DNA of 64,000 nucleotides from Mangifera indica (GCF_011075055.1 NC_058137.1:7053463-7117462); one strand, 5' to 3'; positions 22,268 to 35,798 are shown, counted from the stretch's first letter. The notes: generated by a model not told the origin, from the sequence alone. A program made the numbers and translations.

Positions 22268-22278
22268 CTTTTTATCCA
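22268..22278 (-). other. Conserved ATGGAYAAAAAG/GTTAGT segment of MULE-2
   Basis: On the minus strand ATGGATAAAAAG is followed at once by the donor-like GTTAGT; MULE-1 has ATGGACAAAAAG/GTTAGT at 35274-35292. The conservation suggests a 5' exon end of the DUF1985/Ulp1 gene. The ATG frame shown does not join the DUF1985 frame by simple splicing, so the true start is uncertain. Confidence 0.45.
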
Positions 22279-22389
22279 TTTTTGTCATTGAAAACGTCAT
22301 GAAAATTGTCTGAAAAAATCAATTAGAGAGAATATGTGAAACTTGTGGTTGGGTATACGATTTCATGTGGCTGGGAACGACGATTCGTC

Positions 22390-22491
22390 ATTTTCTTCGA
22401 TTTTGGCATGAAGGGCATTTTCGTTTAAAATTCAAAAAATTGGGCAATTTTTTTTGCACCCTTAAATTTTGGATAATTTAAATAATTTCCC
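22390..22491 (-). repeat. MULE-2 right terminal region (inverted repeat)
   Basis: The reverse complement begins GGGAAATTATTTAAATTATC, matching the left end at 14691 and the MULE-1 ends. Confidence 0.8.
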
Positions 22492-22500
22492 AAAATTTGC
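22492..22500. repeat. Target site duplication of MULE-2, right
   Basis: AAAATTTGC, one mismatch to the left copy. Confidence 0.88.
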
Positions 22501-23230
22501 AAACAGTGTGTTTTATATAGCATCGAAACGGCTGCATTTTAGATAAACAACTAGTTGACTTGAACTTTATTTTTAATTGTCAGTTTTGACGCTACAATCG
22601 AACTGATTGAGTAAAGAATGTAATAGTGAGGGTAGGCAAAACCCTTTTGAAAGATGCAGGGAGTGGACTCAGCAAAACACTCTCAGAAATTTTAGTCTGC
22701 CCACTTTCCAAACAACCCCTTAGGTGATTTATCTTCTTCTCTTTTTATTGATTGTCAAAACTACTTGTTATGTTGGAACCTTTGTTTATTTGTTTATTTA
22801 TCTTTGGTAGAGTACGTGAACAAACTGGTTCAATCATTAGTGATTCCATTGGCGTTTCTTTTCCTGTGAGTTTTAATACTGTTGTTTTCTATATCAAATT
22901 GATTATACTTGTTTATGATGTAAGTCTAATTTTAAGATGGTGTTGTGAAATTAGACACAACTTTGGGTTTTCTGTAATTAGGTTAGCTATTTGTTTGTTG
23001 ATTTTTGTAAACTATAAATTAAAAACTTCCCTTCTAGGCTGACACTCATTTTTGTTAAAAATATTGAGTGAGGTCATAGTTAAGTTTATTAAATTTTAAT
23101 CTGTTAATGTTAAATATAACATATGAAGCTCTTAGGGAATGCCATTTGATTTTGTGAAAGTTGTTGAAGAACTGCATTTTAAACAAGCTAATATGATGAG
23201 ACGGTTGGGACTGAACACTGATCTATAGTC
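22501..23230. other. Intergenic or 5' flanking DNA of duplicated block 1, copy B
   Basis: Lies directly upstream of copy B; its counterpart for copy A would be left of the window. It contains GT-rich intron-like stretches and no convincing gene. It may include the promoter and first exon of the gene whose last exon is at 23949. Confidence 0.4.
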
Positions 23231-23948
23231 CATGACCACTACTTTATTACTATTGCTGCCCAATCCTTCGCCCTCTTCACACACTTGATTCTCTTTCTTC
23301 TGTTATCTTCTTCCTCTCTTTTGTAGACTCTCTAAATCTGATCACCTGACAATTTTCAAATGTAGCAAAAACAATATTTCATATTTCACAGGTGCCACAT
23401 CCCTCATAGTAGCTCCATATGTCATTCGACCCACCTAATCCCACAACCTAAGTGATTTGTCTAATTTTGGTTTGATAAATATAAGAAATGTGTGTTAATT
23501 TTTGTTTGCTTGTTACAAGAGATCTAGATTTGTGTTTCATTGTTACTACTATAGATGTGTGCGTTTGGTGGCAGTGGTGGTTTTGTGTGATTTTAGAACT
23601 ACTTTTTTAATGTAATTTTTTAGTTTACTGATTTGGTTTTGTTCTAGAAAACTTGAATGTTGATCGACTAGAAATTTGGGGGTTTTATCTTGGGAACTTT
23701 ATATAGGATTTTGCGTTTGGTTGCTAAAGAAAATTTGTAAGAAGTTGAAAGAACCAAAACCCATTTGATTGCTAAGAAACTATTCAAAGTATCGACAATG
23801 TTGAAAGAAGAAGAGAGATGAAAGTGATGAAAGAGTACAATGATAGTGCGTGAACCTTTTTAAACCATACACTATATTTTTCTGGGCATTTATGTCATCG
23901 ACTGTAAACACTAGATTTTCGCTAATCTTTGTTATTTTTGGTATGCAG

Positions 23949-24111
23949 TTTCCTAAAATTTGACACTGCAAAACCTATACTTAGTGGACTAAAAGCCACA
24001 GGGTTGATAAAAGTATTTCTCTCTTTATGCTTAATGTTTATTGTGGTCATGTATTTGATAGATAAAGGATGGAATTCCTTGCTTGGTGCCAAGGGATGGA
24101 AAAATACTTGA
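23949..24111 (+). CDS. Candidate terminal exon with a conserved hydrophobic segment (copy B)
   Basis: Equivalent of 6682-6844. A TATGCAG acceptor is followed by FLKFDTAKPILSGLKATGLI, the same hydrophobic stretch VFLSLCLMFIVVMYLID, and WNSLLGAKGWKNT then stop. Not recognised as a known family. The length equals copy A (163 bases), and most nucleotide differences in the hydrophobic part are synonymous. Confidence 0.45.
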
Positions 24112-25094
24112 TTTTGATGATGACATGCTAAAAGATAATGCTAGTGCTTCAGATGCTACAATGAACAAGGAATGAGATGTCCTATAGCACAAAGGCGACT
24201 AGTTTTTGTTGAAATTTAATATCTTATTGAGGGTCATAACTTTCTTGTTTAGCATCGATATAGTAAGATTCTTTTCTGCTATAACTATTGTTGAAACTTG
24301 CATAGATGCCTCAATTTCAACTACTCAACTGTTTCCATGACATGTTATTCTTATAGTCTTTGAAAATTACTTGTGAAAGAGTCTCACAAGATCAGTGAAA
24401 TATGATCCTTATTTATGGCAAATATTCCTAGCACTTTAGGTATCACACCAATTGGATGTTCAACATCAATTGAAGCTTGTGTATGTTTTGAATTCATGTG
24501 GGATAGACTAACTATTTAATTGTTAGTAGAAACATCCATTTGATAAACCAGTCTTAATTTATTATGCTTCATGTTTTAAGTAAAATATTTAGGTTGCATA
24601 TTAATCTGTCATTGAGCAAGTTTCTCTGCCTTGGTCGAAATGAGTGAAACCAATGGTGGAAATTTTCATTGAATGAATGCTTAATCTATCAAGTGCTGTG
24701 TTGAGGCAGCCAGGATAATGTTTAACTAAATATTTATGATGAAAGGATATTAGATGATAATGTATAAATCTAGGTTGTAATGCAGAGGGGATAATAGAAA
24801 ATAATGAAGCTTGTGATGAGATAATATGTATTGAACCTCTATTTATATGATAAATAGTTTTGGAAGTTTATTTAGGTGCAACTGCTTTGTGTTAAAATCT
24901 CCCATTCAACTACTCTAGACCACTCAATCTAACTGAGCAACGAAAGACTTTGGCCATTTGACATATTATCTTCAACTACAAATCTTCTTATTAAATATCT
25001 ACTGCAAATGTTTTGTCTTGCACTAAACCAAATGGTTATCAGTAAGTTAATGCCCTTTATCTGCAATTTGGTGCAAAGTTGCACCATCATATCA

Positions 25095-25362
25095 AGTGAT
25101 TACATTTGAATATTTGATGCTCAAGAGAAGGCCAAAGATGTTGCTTCAAGCTCTCTGGCTGCAGCAAGCTTGGCTTAAGATGATGAATGTGAGTTGTGGT
25201 GTCAATGTTTGTCAGGATTGAAGGATTGAGAGGACTATCAAGGCATGTATCAATAGCTGTTTCAGAGCATGCTCAACGACTAGTCCCATATATTGGTTTT
25301 CTATGAATGAAGATGAGAAGCTACACTTCAGGAAGGAGCTGAGCTTATTGAGGAGATGGTGA
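25095..25362 (+). pseudogene. RING-finger E3 ligase fragment, decayed (copy B)
   Basis: Paralogue of 7870-8164. Here the CxxC region reads CELWCQCLSGLKD and is intact where copy A has a stop. A TGA follows directly, and a deletion of about 30 bases removes the CxHxxC centre. The remainder (KACINSCFRACSTTSPIYWF) has lost the last metal ligands. The two copies thus carry different lesions in a common ancestor. Confidence 0.72.
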
Positions 25363-25584
25363 TCTGGTTTTCTTCCTTCCATGTTGCTGGTTATTAAGCT
25401 ATGGCTAGTTTTTATGTTGTGAAACTTCATTCATTTTCAATGAATTTAGAGGGCAGATATTATGGCACAACCTCATTGATTTTCAATGAATTTAGGATGC
25501 ACATATTCTCACAATATTCAGAAGATAAATGTAAATATACACATTTGCCCACAATTTTGCTTTCATTGGGGATAAACTAACACA

Positions 25585-25656
25585 TATCAAAATGAAAAAT
25601 CATGCCCGGGTCTCCTGGGTGAAAACCAGCCATTCTAACCACTGGATGACAACTCT
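25585..25656 (-). pseudogene. tRNA-Glu (UUC) relic
   Basis: The minus strand contains TTGTCATCCAGTGGTTAGAA and CTGGTTTTCACCCAGGAGAC, then CCGGG. These match the acceptor/D-arm, anticodon arm (anticodon TTC in its loop), variable loop and the 5' half of the T stem of plant tRNA-Glu. The T loop (CATGATT instead of TTCGATT) and the 3' halves of the T stem and acceptor stem are lost, so it should not fold or be processed. It lies just outside the end of duplicated block 1. Confidence 0.75.
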
Positions 25657-28559
25657 ACTTTAAATATTTGAGTCAAACTTTATATAAGCAAACTTGATTC
25701 CTACTTGGGCTAACTAGAAATGAGGCCCATATGGTTAATCAAAAGTCAAGAAAACAGAATCAATTCAGTGGGCCACTACCAATCTCTACTGCTAAAGTTA
25801 GTAGGGTCAAGGCCACAAGAACTGTTTGTGGTCAGTATTTATTTTCTAAGAAAGAGTGACACTTATAGTCCCATTCTTTACCTCGTCAAGCTCATTTCTT
25901 AACTTTTTATGTCAAAACAAGCCTCATCCATTTTCAAAGAATATTTTACATTCATTTTTCTCTTAAATTGTTATAATTTTTCAGATCTTTGTTTTGTTTG
26001 TATATATTCTTCATTCATTTATTTATTATATGGTATGTTTACAAACGAAAATGAAAACAAAATCTATGTAGTTTAGAAAGGATTTGTCCATGAATCACTT
26101 TTAAAATTATTCAACTATTACTTTTTTAATAAAATTATGCGTATATTTTTTTAATACACAACTTGTGTATATAGATGATATGTCATCATATGAGTGGATG
26201 ATTTTGAATTAAAGATAAAACAACATCCAATCATATGATGATATATCATCTATATATTTTAATTATGTATAAAAAATATTTACACATGACATTACTTTTT
26301 TATTGTGTGTCCTTCGGTTTGCGCTATTTTCAGGAGTTGGAAACATTTTGTGAGATTTTTTTCATGGAAGTTTCATGTTTGTTAACCTATTAAGGTTTAT
26401 AGTTGTAACTTTTTAATTTATAAAAATTTCACTTTGTTAACCCTAGGACATAGTGGCTACTCCAAGATATTTCTCTAAGAGACCCTTTATGGCTCCATTA
26501 TTTATCAATTAACTAGTAAAAACTTTTAAAAAAGCTATCATATATTGAGCAAGGAAATAACATAATATTTTCAAGAAATAATGTGATTAAGCAAATACTT
26601 TTTTATGTGAAAGGAAAAAATGTATTTTTCTATGAAAAGAGTAAAATAAAAGTTATGATATTTAAGTTGATAAAAAACTTATAATAAATGTTCTTTTAAA
26701 ACTTCCTCTTTTTGTTTGTCGATATTAGTTGTTATTTTTAATCCTTGATCAACTTCAAATTCATCTAAATTGAAGCCTCTGAATGAAAGTTGAATTTTTT
26801 TTACTTAATGTTGTTGTAGTATGAGTTCTTCCTCTACTGAGATTTGATTAGCCTAAATATTAGGGAAATCTTAATAAACAATTTTCGTTGAATTTTTCTT
26901 TAATATTTTATAATAATTGGATATCATAGTTGTCGAAAGAAAAAAAATATGATTCATGTAATATAAGTGATTAATTCTTCACACACACACAAAAAAAAAA
27001 AAAAAAAACCCAAAAAAATATATGAGTTTTATGAGAAGAGATGAGATGAAATGATTCTAGTTGTATGTGTGATGAATAATCTTATAGGTGGCTAATAACC
27101 CCTTGTGCTATGCATGTACTACCTAGCTGAAAATATTTTATATATTTTAATATTCTAATTTACATAAACATTTTTACAAACAATTAATCCAAATTCTAAC
27201 AAAATTAGTATATTCTTTTTATCAAATGGTGAATTACTTACAACTGAATCTTACTTAAAAACTATTACAACAAAATCTCATAGGCCTTTTTTCACATGAA
27301 AAGATGCAAAAATATATAATAAAAATAATATCACTACTAGTTCATGCTAAAATTTAACTTCACGTGGTATGTTGCAATGTTTTCCTACATTGTAATTTTT
27401 CTGCAAACAATTATATGTTAAATTATGCTAAAACATTTAAATCTGAATTGTAACAATAACATGGATACAAATATTTAACTGACATCAATGTTCAATCTCA
27501 CCCAACTAGTCAAGAGATGTCGTGAATAACTGTGGTCGTGGATCTTGTCTTTGTCGAGTAGCAATGCTACAATTAGCTGCTCATGGCAGTGGAGCCGTCG
27601 CACCCATGTGGATAATCTAAATTGTTACAGATTATGGCAGAGAGATGGAGGATTTGTGTGCGGAGTGAAATTAGTACGAATGGAAACGGTGATTAGAATG
27701 CTGAACATGATGGATACATGAGCAGGGTTGCCAAAATAAGGAAGATGGTACCGAAAATGATGGAAACGATGACTCGGTTGCTAGAAACAACAAAAATAGT
27801 GGCTAGGATGTTGAGAATGAAATGGATGACATTGATAATAAGGAAAATGTCGGGAGAAATCACTAAAGGGAGGTCGTCACTAATGAGCTACTAGAAGTAG
27901 GGATAACCTCAAATGGAAGCCAGAAATGTAGAGAAATGGTGCAAGACAAGTTGCCAAAAAGGTAAAATGGTGATGACCTCTATTGGAAATGCAAATGTCG
28001 ATGATGTGAGCTATTGGAAAAGGAGGAATCATCATGGTAGGGTTGGAAGGAACAAGAATGAGTTAGACGTGAGGATATAGTTGACAAAAATGGATTAGGG
28101 TTTAGGCTTTGTATGAAGTGTTTGCTTTATATGTTTAATTCATATTTGCATTTGACAGTTGGCTAGTTATTATAGTGATTTGAATTGAGTTGGACTTGTT
28201 CCCGTGGATGCAGGCTAAGTGGAAATTGATGAAATCAAACTGAGAAAAATTGGTTGACGAGCCCATAAGTTATAGTTTTGATTTAGACTTTTTTTTTTTC
28301 CTAGTTTAGTATTGGTCATTTGATATTGAACGACCAAGTTTCACAAATCGTTCACAACTCAGCAAATTTGGGACAAAAATGAATAATGAAAAAAGGAATA
28401 TTCATACTTGAATACTTAATAATCACTTCAAATGAGAACAACATCGTTTCATTGCTTATTCCCCTTTTTGCTAAGAAAGAAGTAAACTTGGTCTTGGAGT
28501 TTCACAAAGGAACATTTGTTCCAGGTAGATTTGAATGCTCGTTCCTATTATGTTTTAAT
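25657..28559. other. Intergenic, no gene recognised
   Basis: AT-rich, with a poly-A/CA run at 26981-27009. A GATG/GAAATG-rich stretch at about 27640-28080 could be an old low-complexity expansion. No open frame with family features and no terminal repeats were found. Confidence 0.5.
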
Positions 28560-28868
28560 TAGGGCTAGATTCGAACCGAACTGAGTTTGAGCTCAGCTCG
28601 GTTCATATATAGTTGGCTCGAGTTCGAGCTCGAGTTCAGCTAAGGCCTGCTCGAATTCAGTTCAAATTCGGTTCGACTCATTTTTTGTTATCAAAACGAC
28701 GTCGTTTTAATATATATTGATCAAAACGATGTCGTTTTGTATTAAAAATTTTAATTAGAAAATCTGACGAGTAGCTCAAGCTCCAGCTCGATCGAACTAG
28801 GCTAAAGTCGACTCGTTTCAGGCTCGACCGAACTGAGCTCGAACTGACTCGATTCGAATCCAGCCCTA
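28560..28868. mobile_element. hAT-type MITE (309 bp)
   Basis: The ends TAGGGCTAGATTCGAACCGA and (reverse complement of the right end) TAGGGCTGGATTCGAATCGA form terminal inverted repeats that continue as GAGCTCAG-rich arms. The flanks GTTTTAAT (28552-28559) and GTCTTAAC (28869-28876) agree at 6 of 8 positions, both differences being transitions; an 8 bp duplication is the hAT hallmark. The centre has the perfect 16 bp palindrome AAAACGACGTCGTTTT (28694-28709) and a near-repeat of it. Non-coding. Confidence 0.8.
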
Positions 28869-28876
28869 GTCTTAAC

Positions 28877-30150
28877 ATTATATTGTTTTTCGTTTTTCTA
28901 ATTTAAGTTTAATTTGGCTTTCTTCGATAATTAGTTATAATATGAAAGATTATGTAACATACTATATTGATGATTAAGGTTGTATAAATAACTTTGTATA
29001 ATTAGTTTATTAGTTTTTTTTTACGTTTTATATAGAAAATGAAATTTGTGAAATTTTGTTAACCAGAACAATTTTTAACCGGTTAACCGATTAGTAATTA
29101 TCTCATAGAATTAGCTTGATTATAGTTTAAAAACCAAAACTCTAGGGTTTTTTTTAGTAGTTTTATATGCATAATTTTTGTATATAACTTTGTATATAAA
29201 CAATGTCATGTCACCATGTGATTGAATAGTTGAAATTAAAGATAAATCAACTCTAAATCATATAGTGAGACATTATTACTTATGTATATAATTTTATTAT
29301 TATTTTTTTCCCTCAGGAAGTGATTAGCTAGCATAAGCACCCTAGTGAGTGATCAGTCAATTAGTAAAACCATTATCAAAACATTCAATTATCAAATTAA
29401 ATAACAAATAGGCAATCTTTTAAGTCTTATTTAGTAATTTTCGCGAAGAAATTAAAATTATAATTAGAAAAATTGTATTAAATAAAGCATAAAGTGGGAA
29501 AGCAGGATCATAACTCCTCTTTATAATAAGAATTGCGTTTCAAATCAAACATTTTAAGCTTCATGAAAACATGTCTGCTCTTCTTCAGATAATTTTGACG
29601 TGAATAACCCTTTTTAAGAAAAATTAGTAACACACATTCACGTTGAAAGGTGTCGGAATATATAGATTAGACTTATAAGTGTAGAGATCAAAACTCGTAT
29701 TACATCAAATCAATTGACTTGTATTAATGTTCAATCTCCTATAATTATATACCACTTATTTATATTGTATTTATTAGATGTAGGACTTTAGTCTCTAATA
29801 TCCTCTCTCAAGTACAACCACCATAGACCGTTTTTGGACAAGTGCACTATCACTTATATCTAGGAATATTTTAGGCTGTTAGGTTTGTCGTTTGACTTCT
29901 ACTCTGATATTATGTTAAAATATATATTTGATTTATAAATATGAAGATTGAAACTCATATTATACAAAGCCAAATCCAAACAGTTTCCACGTAAATCCAA
30001 TTTATATCAAGCAAGTTATGGATTCAAGTTGTGTGTTTAATTTTGAGATGGGAGATAGTAAGAGCGATGAAGAGAACTTTGCCACAATTTACACCAATAA
30101 CATGGCACACGTAATATTCCAAGTTTTAAAATTCAGAACATAGAGGAACA
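28877..30150. other. Intergenic, possible LTR-like remnant
   Basis: No gene. At about 29895-29920 CTCTGATATTATGTT resembles the complement of an initiator-Met primer site (TGGTATCAGAG), next to a stretch at 29640-29960 in which an ATAAATATGAAGATTGAAACT-like sentence occurs twice. This could be a very old retrotransposon end, but it is not certain. Confidence 0.3.
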
Positions 30151-30414
30151 TTAAAGTTCTTGATTTACCGAAAGAGACAAAAAAGAAACTGCTAGTTGAC
30201 AGACGCTTAACCTCTTACAACAGCCTTTAGCCCCAGAAGGACTTCCATAGTTCCCTTCGTTTCGCTGAGGTAAAACGAAGGCAGCCAGAAAGCAGTAATC
30301 TGAGGTTTCTATGGAACCTCTCGCACAAAAGCATTAAAAAAAAACAGATAAAAACTTCATAACATAAACACAAAGGCATAATAGAGTGACAGACGAATGA
30401 TACTGATAATATTC

Positions 30415-31230
30415 TTACACAGGAGCACTCAAGGAGCGTTTAAATGGACGGGCTTCTTGATGAGCCAAGCGGAGCTGCATGCCGTAACACGAAATAATTT
30501 ATAACATAAAAAAAAGATAACCATTGCAAATTCTAATAGTGCTGGATAATTATACCTCCTCTTCCTTTCGCTTTAGCTCTACATATTCTTCCTTTAGCAC
30601 TGCAATTTTTACCTTCAATTCGATATCGTATGCCTGTATGAGAAAAACAAAAAAAAAAAAATGAAAAAAAAAAGGTTAACAAATTAACTTCCAAAAAGCC
30701 AAGTAAGAAAATTTTTTTACTTGAATAGAGAGACAAAAAGAAAAATTTATACTAACATTACGTCTCAGGCGAGATCTCTCAGCCGATCCTCGGTTCCTCA
30801 GCTTTCGTTGATAACGGTACTCTGCACGGGTTCCGTCGAACCTCCTGCGCCTCTTATTAGTTCGAGAAGATGATGAGAAATCTCCAGTTGGGTGTTCACA
30901 AACGGGAGGGGGTGGCACAATAGGGGCAATAGAAGGCCGAATATTAGAAGGGATTCGGTGAACCTGAGGATCCGTCCCTCCGAAATCTAGAGTGAGAAAA
31001 TTTGTAGGTGCAGTAAATGAAGAGCAAAAAGTAAGAGGAAGTGGTCGAAGAGGTGGGTTATTAGAGCCAACACCAAGAAAGTCCATGAGAATGAAATTTC
31101 GGTTAGTAGAAGTGGAATACGAGGGAGTTTCAGCTGTTATAGATAAATGTTCCTTAGAAGCCATATAAAAACAAGCTCCGCTAGTATTATTAGAAGCTCC
31201 ATAATTATTATGAAAGTCATTGAGATCCAT
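30415..31230 (-). CDS. FD-like group A bZIP transcription factor
   Basis: Group A bZIPs such as FD bind ACGT-core DNA; FD works with FT-type florigen and 14-3-3 proteins at the shoot apex. Three phase-0 exons: 30757-31230 (158 codons, ATG 31230), 30556-30633 (26) and 30415-30474 (19 plus stop), giving 203 residues. Exon 1 is Ser/Asn/Pro-rich and ends in the basic region (KLRNRGSAERSRLRRN) with the invariant N-x7-R. Exon 2 continues AYDIELKVKIAVLKEEYVEL, a leucine zipper of about three heptads. Exon 3 ends KRSLSAPV, the C-terminal SAP motif (R-x-x-S/T-A-P) that is phosphorylated and bound by 14-3-3 in FD proteins. Donors GTTAGT and GTATAA and the CAG acceptors are canonical. The zipper is short and slightly diverged, so DNA binding is likely but not certain. 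A FLOWERING LOCUS D-type assignment to FD itself versus another small group A member is open. Confidence 0.85.
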
Positions 31231-32526
31231 AAACACAAGGTATCACAGTGTTGAATGTTATACTGAAAATGGTGGTTTAGTGAGGAAATGAAGCATAAGA
31301 TAAATTGGGAAGGATGGAGAAGAAGAATTGGAAATTCGGCTACTGATTATTTAGTGAATTTTTTAAATGACAGACTGATAAATCTTAAGCTAATTCAGCT
31401 GGCTTAATGCTGAAGCTTCTGCAACAGTGAAGATTCATGAACATCTAGTTGCCTTGGCGCTTAACTTCAACGAGTTAAGTCACCTTTTTAGCTCCGAGGT
31501 TTCCAAAAGTTACAGATACACCCAATATTTCCATGACTTGTCATGGGTAGTTAGGTAACATTAAGATCACAAACAAACATATGAAAAATGTATTAATTCA
31601 ATACATTTTCTTAGCAGAAGACAAAAAATTTGTGATGCATTTATATTCTAAATATTGTGTCTGTTTGTTGTTTTAACACATGAAATGGACATAGTAGAGA
31701 CAACTCTAATTTCGTATAGGGTTTTACAACTGTGACAGATATTTAAACCTATAATTTTTTTTTTAAAAGTTTTAATATTTCATTACTTTTGTTAATCCAT
31801 CTTTATTGCATATTGGAAGTCAATTAAGGATATTTTATGTGGTAGTTATTATAATAAAATATAAATAAAAAATAATATATATTTTAAAGTATATCAAAAA
31901 TTGATATAATATAATAATATGTTATATTGTATAATTCGTATTATATCATATAATATATATTAATGATGTAAAATGACATATTTTTTGAAAAAAGTTATGA
32001 TGTGGTAGGGTGCATTAGAGAAATTTTAAAATTTTAAAAGAGTGTGTGATATTTTATAAGATAATAATATATTAATTAAAATTTTTTATTATAATATTAT
32101 TTATTAAAAAATTTATCCTATAATATAATATATAATAAACCAAAAATATACAAAATTAAATTTTTAATATATAATATGATGTTCTTAATATAAAATATTT
32201 TACTCTTATTTATTAATTAAAAAAAAGGAGTAAAATAATACTTTACTCTTTTTATTAAAATGAATTCTTACAAAGGGTACAATAGGTGTATGTTTTCCTT
32301 TCCGAGTGAACAAAATTGATGAAAACGTTATTATCAAACCTATAATAAAGTAAATTGAATTGATTTAATTTTTTCTTCTCTTTCGTACATATACAAAGAT
32401 GATGAAAGAAATTTATTTATTCATTCACATTTTTTTAACACAAAATAAGACACAAGACATTCTCCTTACTCTTCTATTGAAGCATTTTTCTTACTCTTCT
32501 TTTAAAACATCATTCTAAGAACAGAA
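31231..32526. other. Upstream region of the FD-like bZIP gene
   Basis: Promoter side of the gene at 30415. From 31740 on it becomes very AT-rich with many short ATATAAT strings. No further gene seen. Confidence 0.4.
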
Positions 32527-32527
32527 A

Positions 32528-34684
<2,157 letters not shown>

Positions 34685-35033
34685 TAGGCCAAAAGAATTG
34701 TTCCCACCCATAGTTGAGGGGATTCTAAACTCATATTTTTTCTTTTTAATTTTTAAAAAATTTAAACTTTTATTTATAAATAAAATTTTGTTAATAAAAA
34801 TTATTTAATAAAAAATTTTAAATCTTAAAATTTTGTTGCATTTTTTCACTTTCAATTTAAAAATATAATAATTTTTTTTTTTACTCAAAACTTAAAAAAT
34901 AATAATTTTTTTCTAAAATTTTGAAACTGTTATCGAATATGACAAAGTTTATTATCTTCGATAGCATTACCTCTCCCTCTTTGCTTATCTTTTCCTGTTG
35001 ATTTTTTCCCACCCATCAAAAACACCATTTTTC

Positions 35034-35135
35034 GGGAAATTAAAATAATTGCCCCAAAGATTAAGGGCTAAAACGAAATTACCCCTAAATTTGAACACTA
35101 AACGAAAATGCCCCAAAATTGCGAAGAGACGAAAA
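35034..35135 (+). repeat. MULE-1 left terminal inverted repeat
   Basis: Starts GGGAAATTAAAATAATTGCC; internal motifs ACGAAATTACCCCTAAATTT and ACGAAAATGCCCC recur at the right end in inverted orientation. Confidence 0.85.
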
Positions 35136-35273
35136 TGCCCCTCCACTCAAAATCATCCAAAACCACGCGCACAACAGCCAAACACACGAAACTGAAAATT
35201 TTGAATACACGATTCACGCACTCGGCAACTCCGATTTCATCCGGCCATTTTTCTGACGTTTTTCGGCAACGAC

Positions 35274-35286
35274 GATGGACAAAAAG
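35274..35286 (+). other. Conserved ATGGACAAAAAG/GTTAGT exon end of MULE-1
   Basis: Likely the 3' end of a short first exon of the DUF1985/Ulp1 gene; GTTAGT at 35287 is the donor, and the intron would run to an ACAAG acceptor ending at 36063. Conserved with MULE-2 (22268-22278). The DUF1985 frame joins a different frame of this exon (…GACGATGGACAAAAAG read as D-D-G-Q-K), so the displayed ATG is probably not the start used. Confidence 0.45.
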
Positions 35287-35520
35287 GTTAGTAAAAGAAC
35301 CCTTGTCATCTCTTTATGCATTTCGTTTCACAATTTGAGCGATTTGATGCGAAATTTTGGTGTTTTGCGTTAGGGTTTACGGTTTGAAATTTTCGAAGAA
35401 AATGCTTGATTTCTTGCTGATTTTGATGAATTTTGTTAGGACTTTTATGTTAGATTAGGTGTAGAGTTGATTGTTGTTGAAATGGAGTTTGAAAAATGAA
35501 GTTTTGAAGGTGAAATGTGG

Positions 35521-35798
35521 CCACACGAATTCGGCAGTCACCACGTGAATGGCGCAGTAACCACACGAATTCGTGTGGTCAGAATTCGTGTGGATGGGGA
35601 GGTGTTTTAAACTTTTCAAACTTCGTGGACTATACGTGTTCGTGTGGTTGGGGGTGAAAATATGTGTTTTCATCGTGTGGTGGGGCATAGAATAAATTGG
35701 AAAACTTTGTGGGTTGGCAAAATCGCAGTCAACCCCTTGAATTCGTGCGGTTGACTCACGAATTCGCGCGGTTGACGCGCGAATTCGTGTGGTGGGGC
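35521..35798. repeat. Clustered CCACACGAATTCGTGTGG palindrome array in MULE-1
   Basis: A perfect 18 bp palindrome lies at 35561-35578, with about eight further half or variant sites within 280 bases (35521, 35541, 35583, 35635, 35672, 35738, 35758 and 35780 region), several as CGAATTCGTGTGGTGGGG or GAATTCGTGCGGTTGAC. It lies inside the first intron of the DUF1985/Ulp1 gene. The homologous, more degenerate array in MULE-2 is at 21760-22050. Confidence 0.9.

Larger units (their letters stand above)
14691..22491. mobile_element. MULE-2: decayed Mutator-like element with transposase and DUF1985/Ulp1 relics
   Basis: A 7801 bp element. The ends GGAAAATTA (left) and the reverse complement of the right end, GGGAAATTA, form the outer terminal inverted repeats and match those of MULE-1 at 35034/44446. 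It is flanked by a 9 bp duplication. The transposase relic is on the plus strand (15422-17750) and the DUF1985/Ulp1 relic on the minus strand (18100-22278), i.e. convergent, the same arrangement as MULE-1 but inverted relative to the window. Both genes are full of stops and indels. It is shorter than MULE-1 by 1.6 kb through internal loss. Confidence 0.9.
23231..25510. repeat. Segmental duplication block 1, copy B (no retrotransposon)
   Basis: 23231-23851 matches 1-621 and 23857-25510 matches 6591-8290. The junction GAACC followed by TTTTTAAACCATAC is the unoccupied target site of the LTR element. A deletion of about 30 bases removes the central RING residues near 25236. Direct orientation, about 23 kb between copies. 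Confidence 0.9.

Noticed and set aside
35455..35688. His/Thr-rich minus-strand open frame over the palindrome array
   Set aside because: Produced by translating the repeated CACACGAATTCG motif; not conserved as an open frame in MULE-2.
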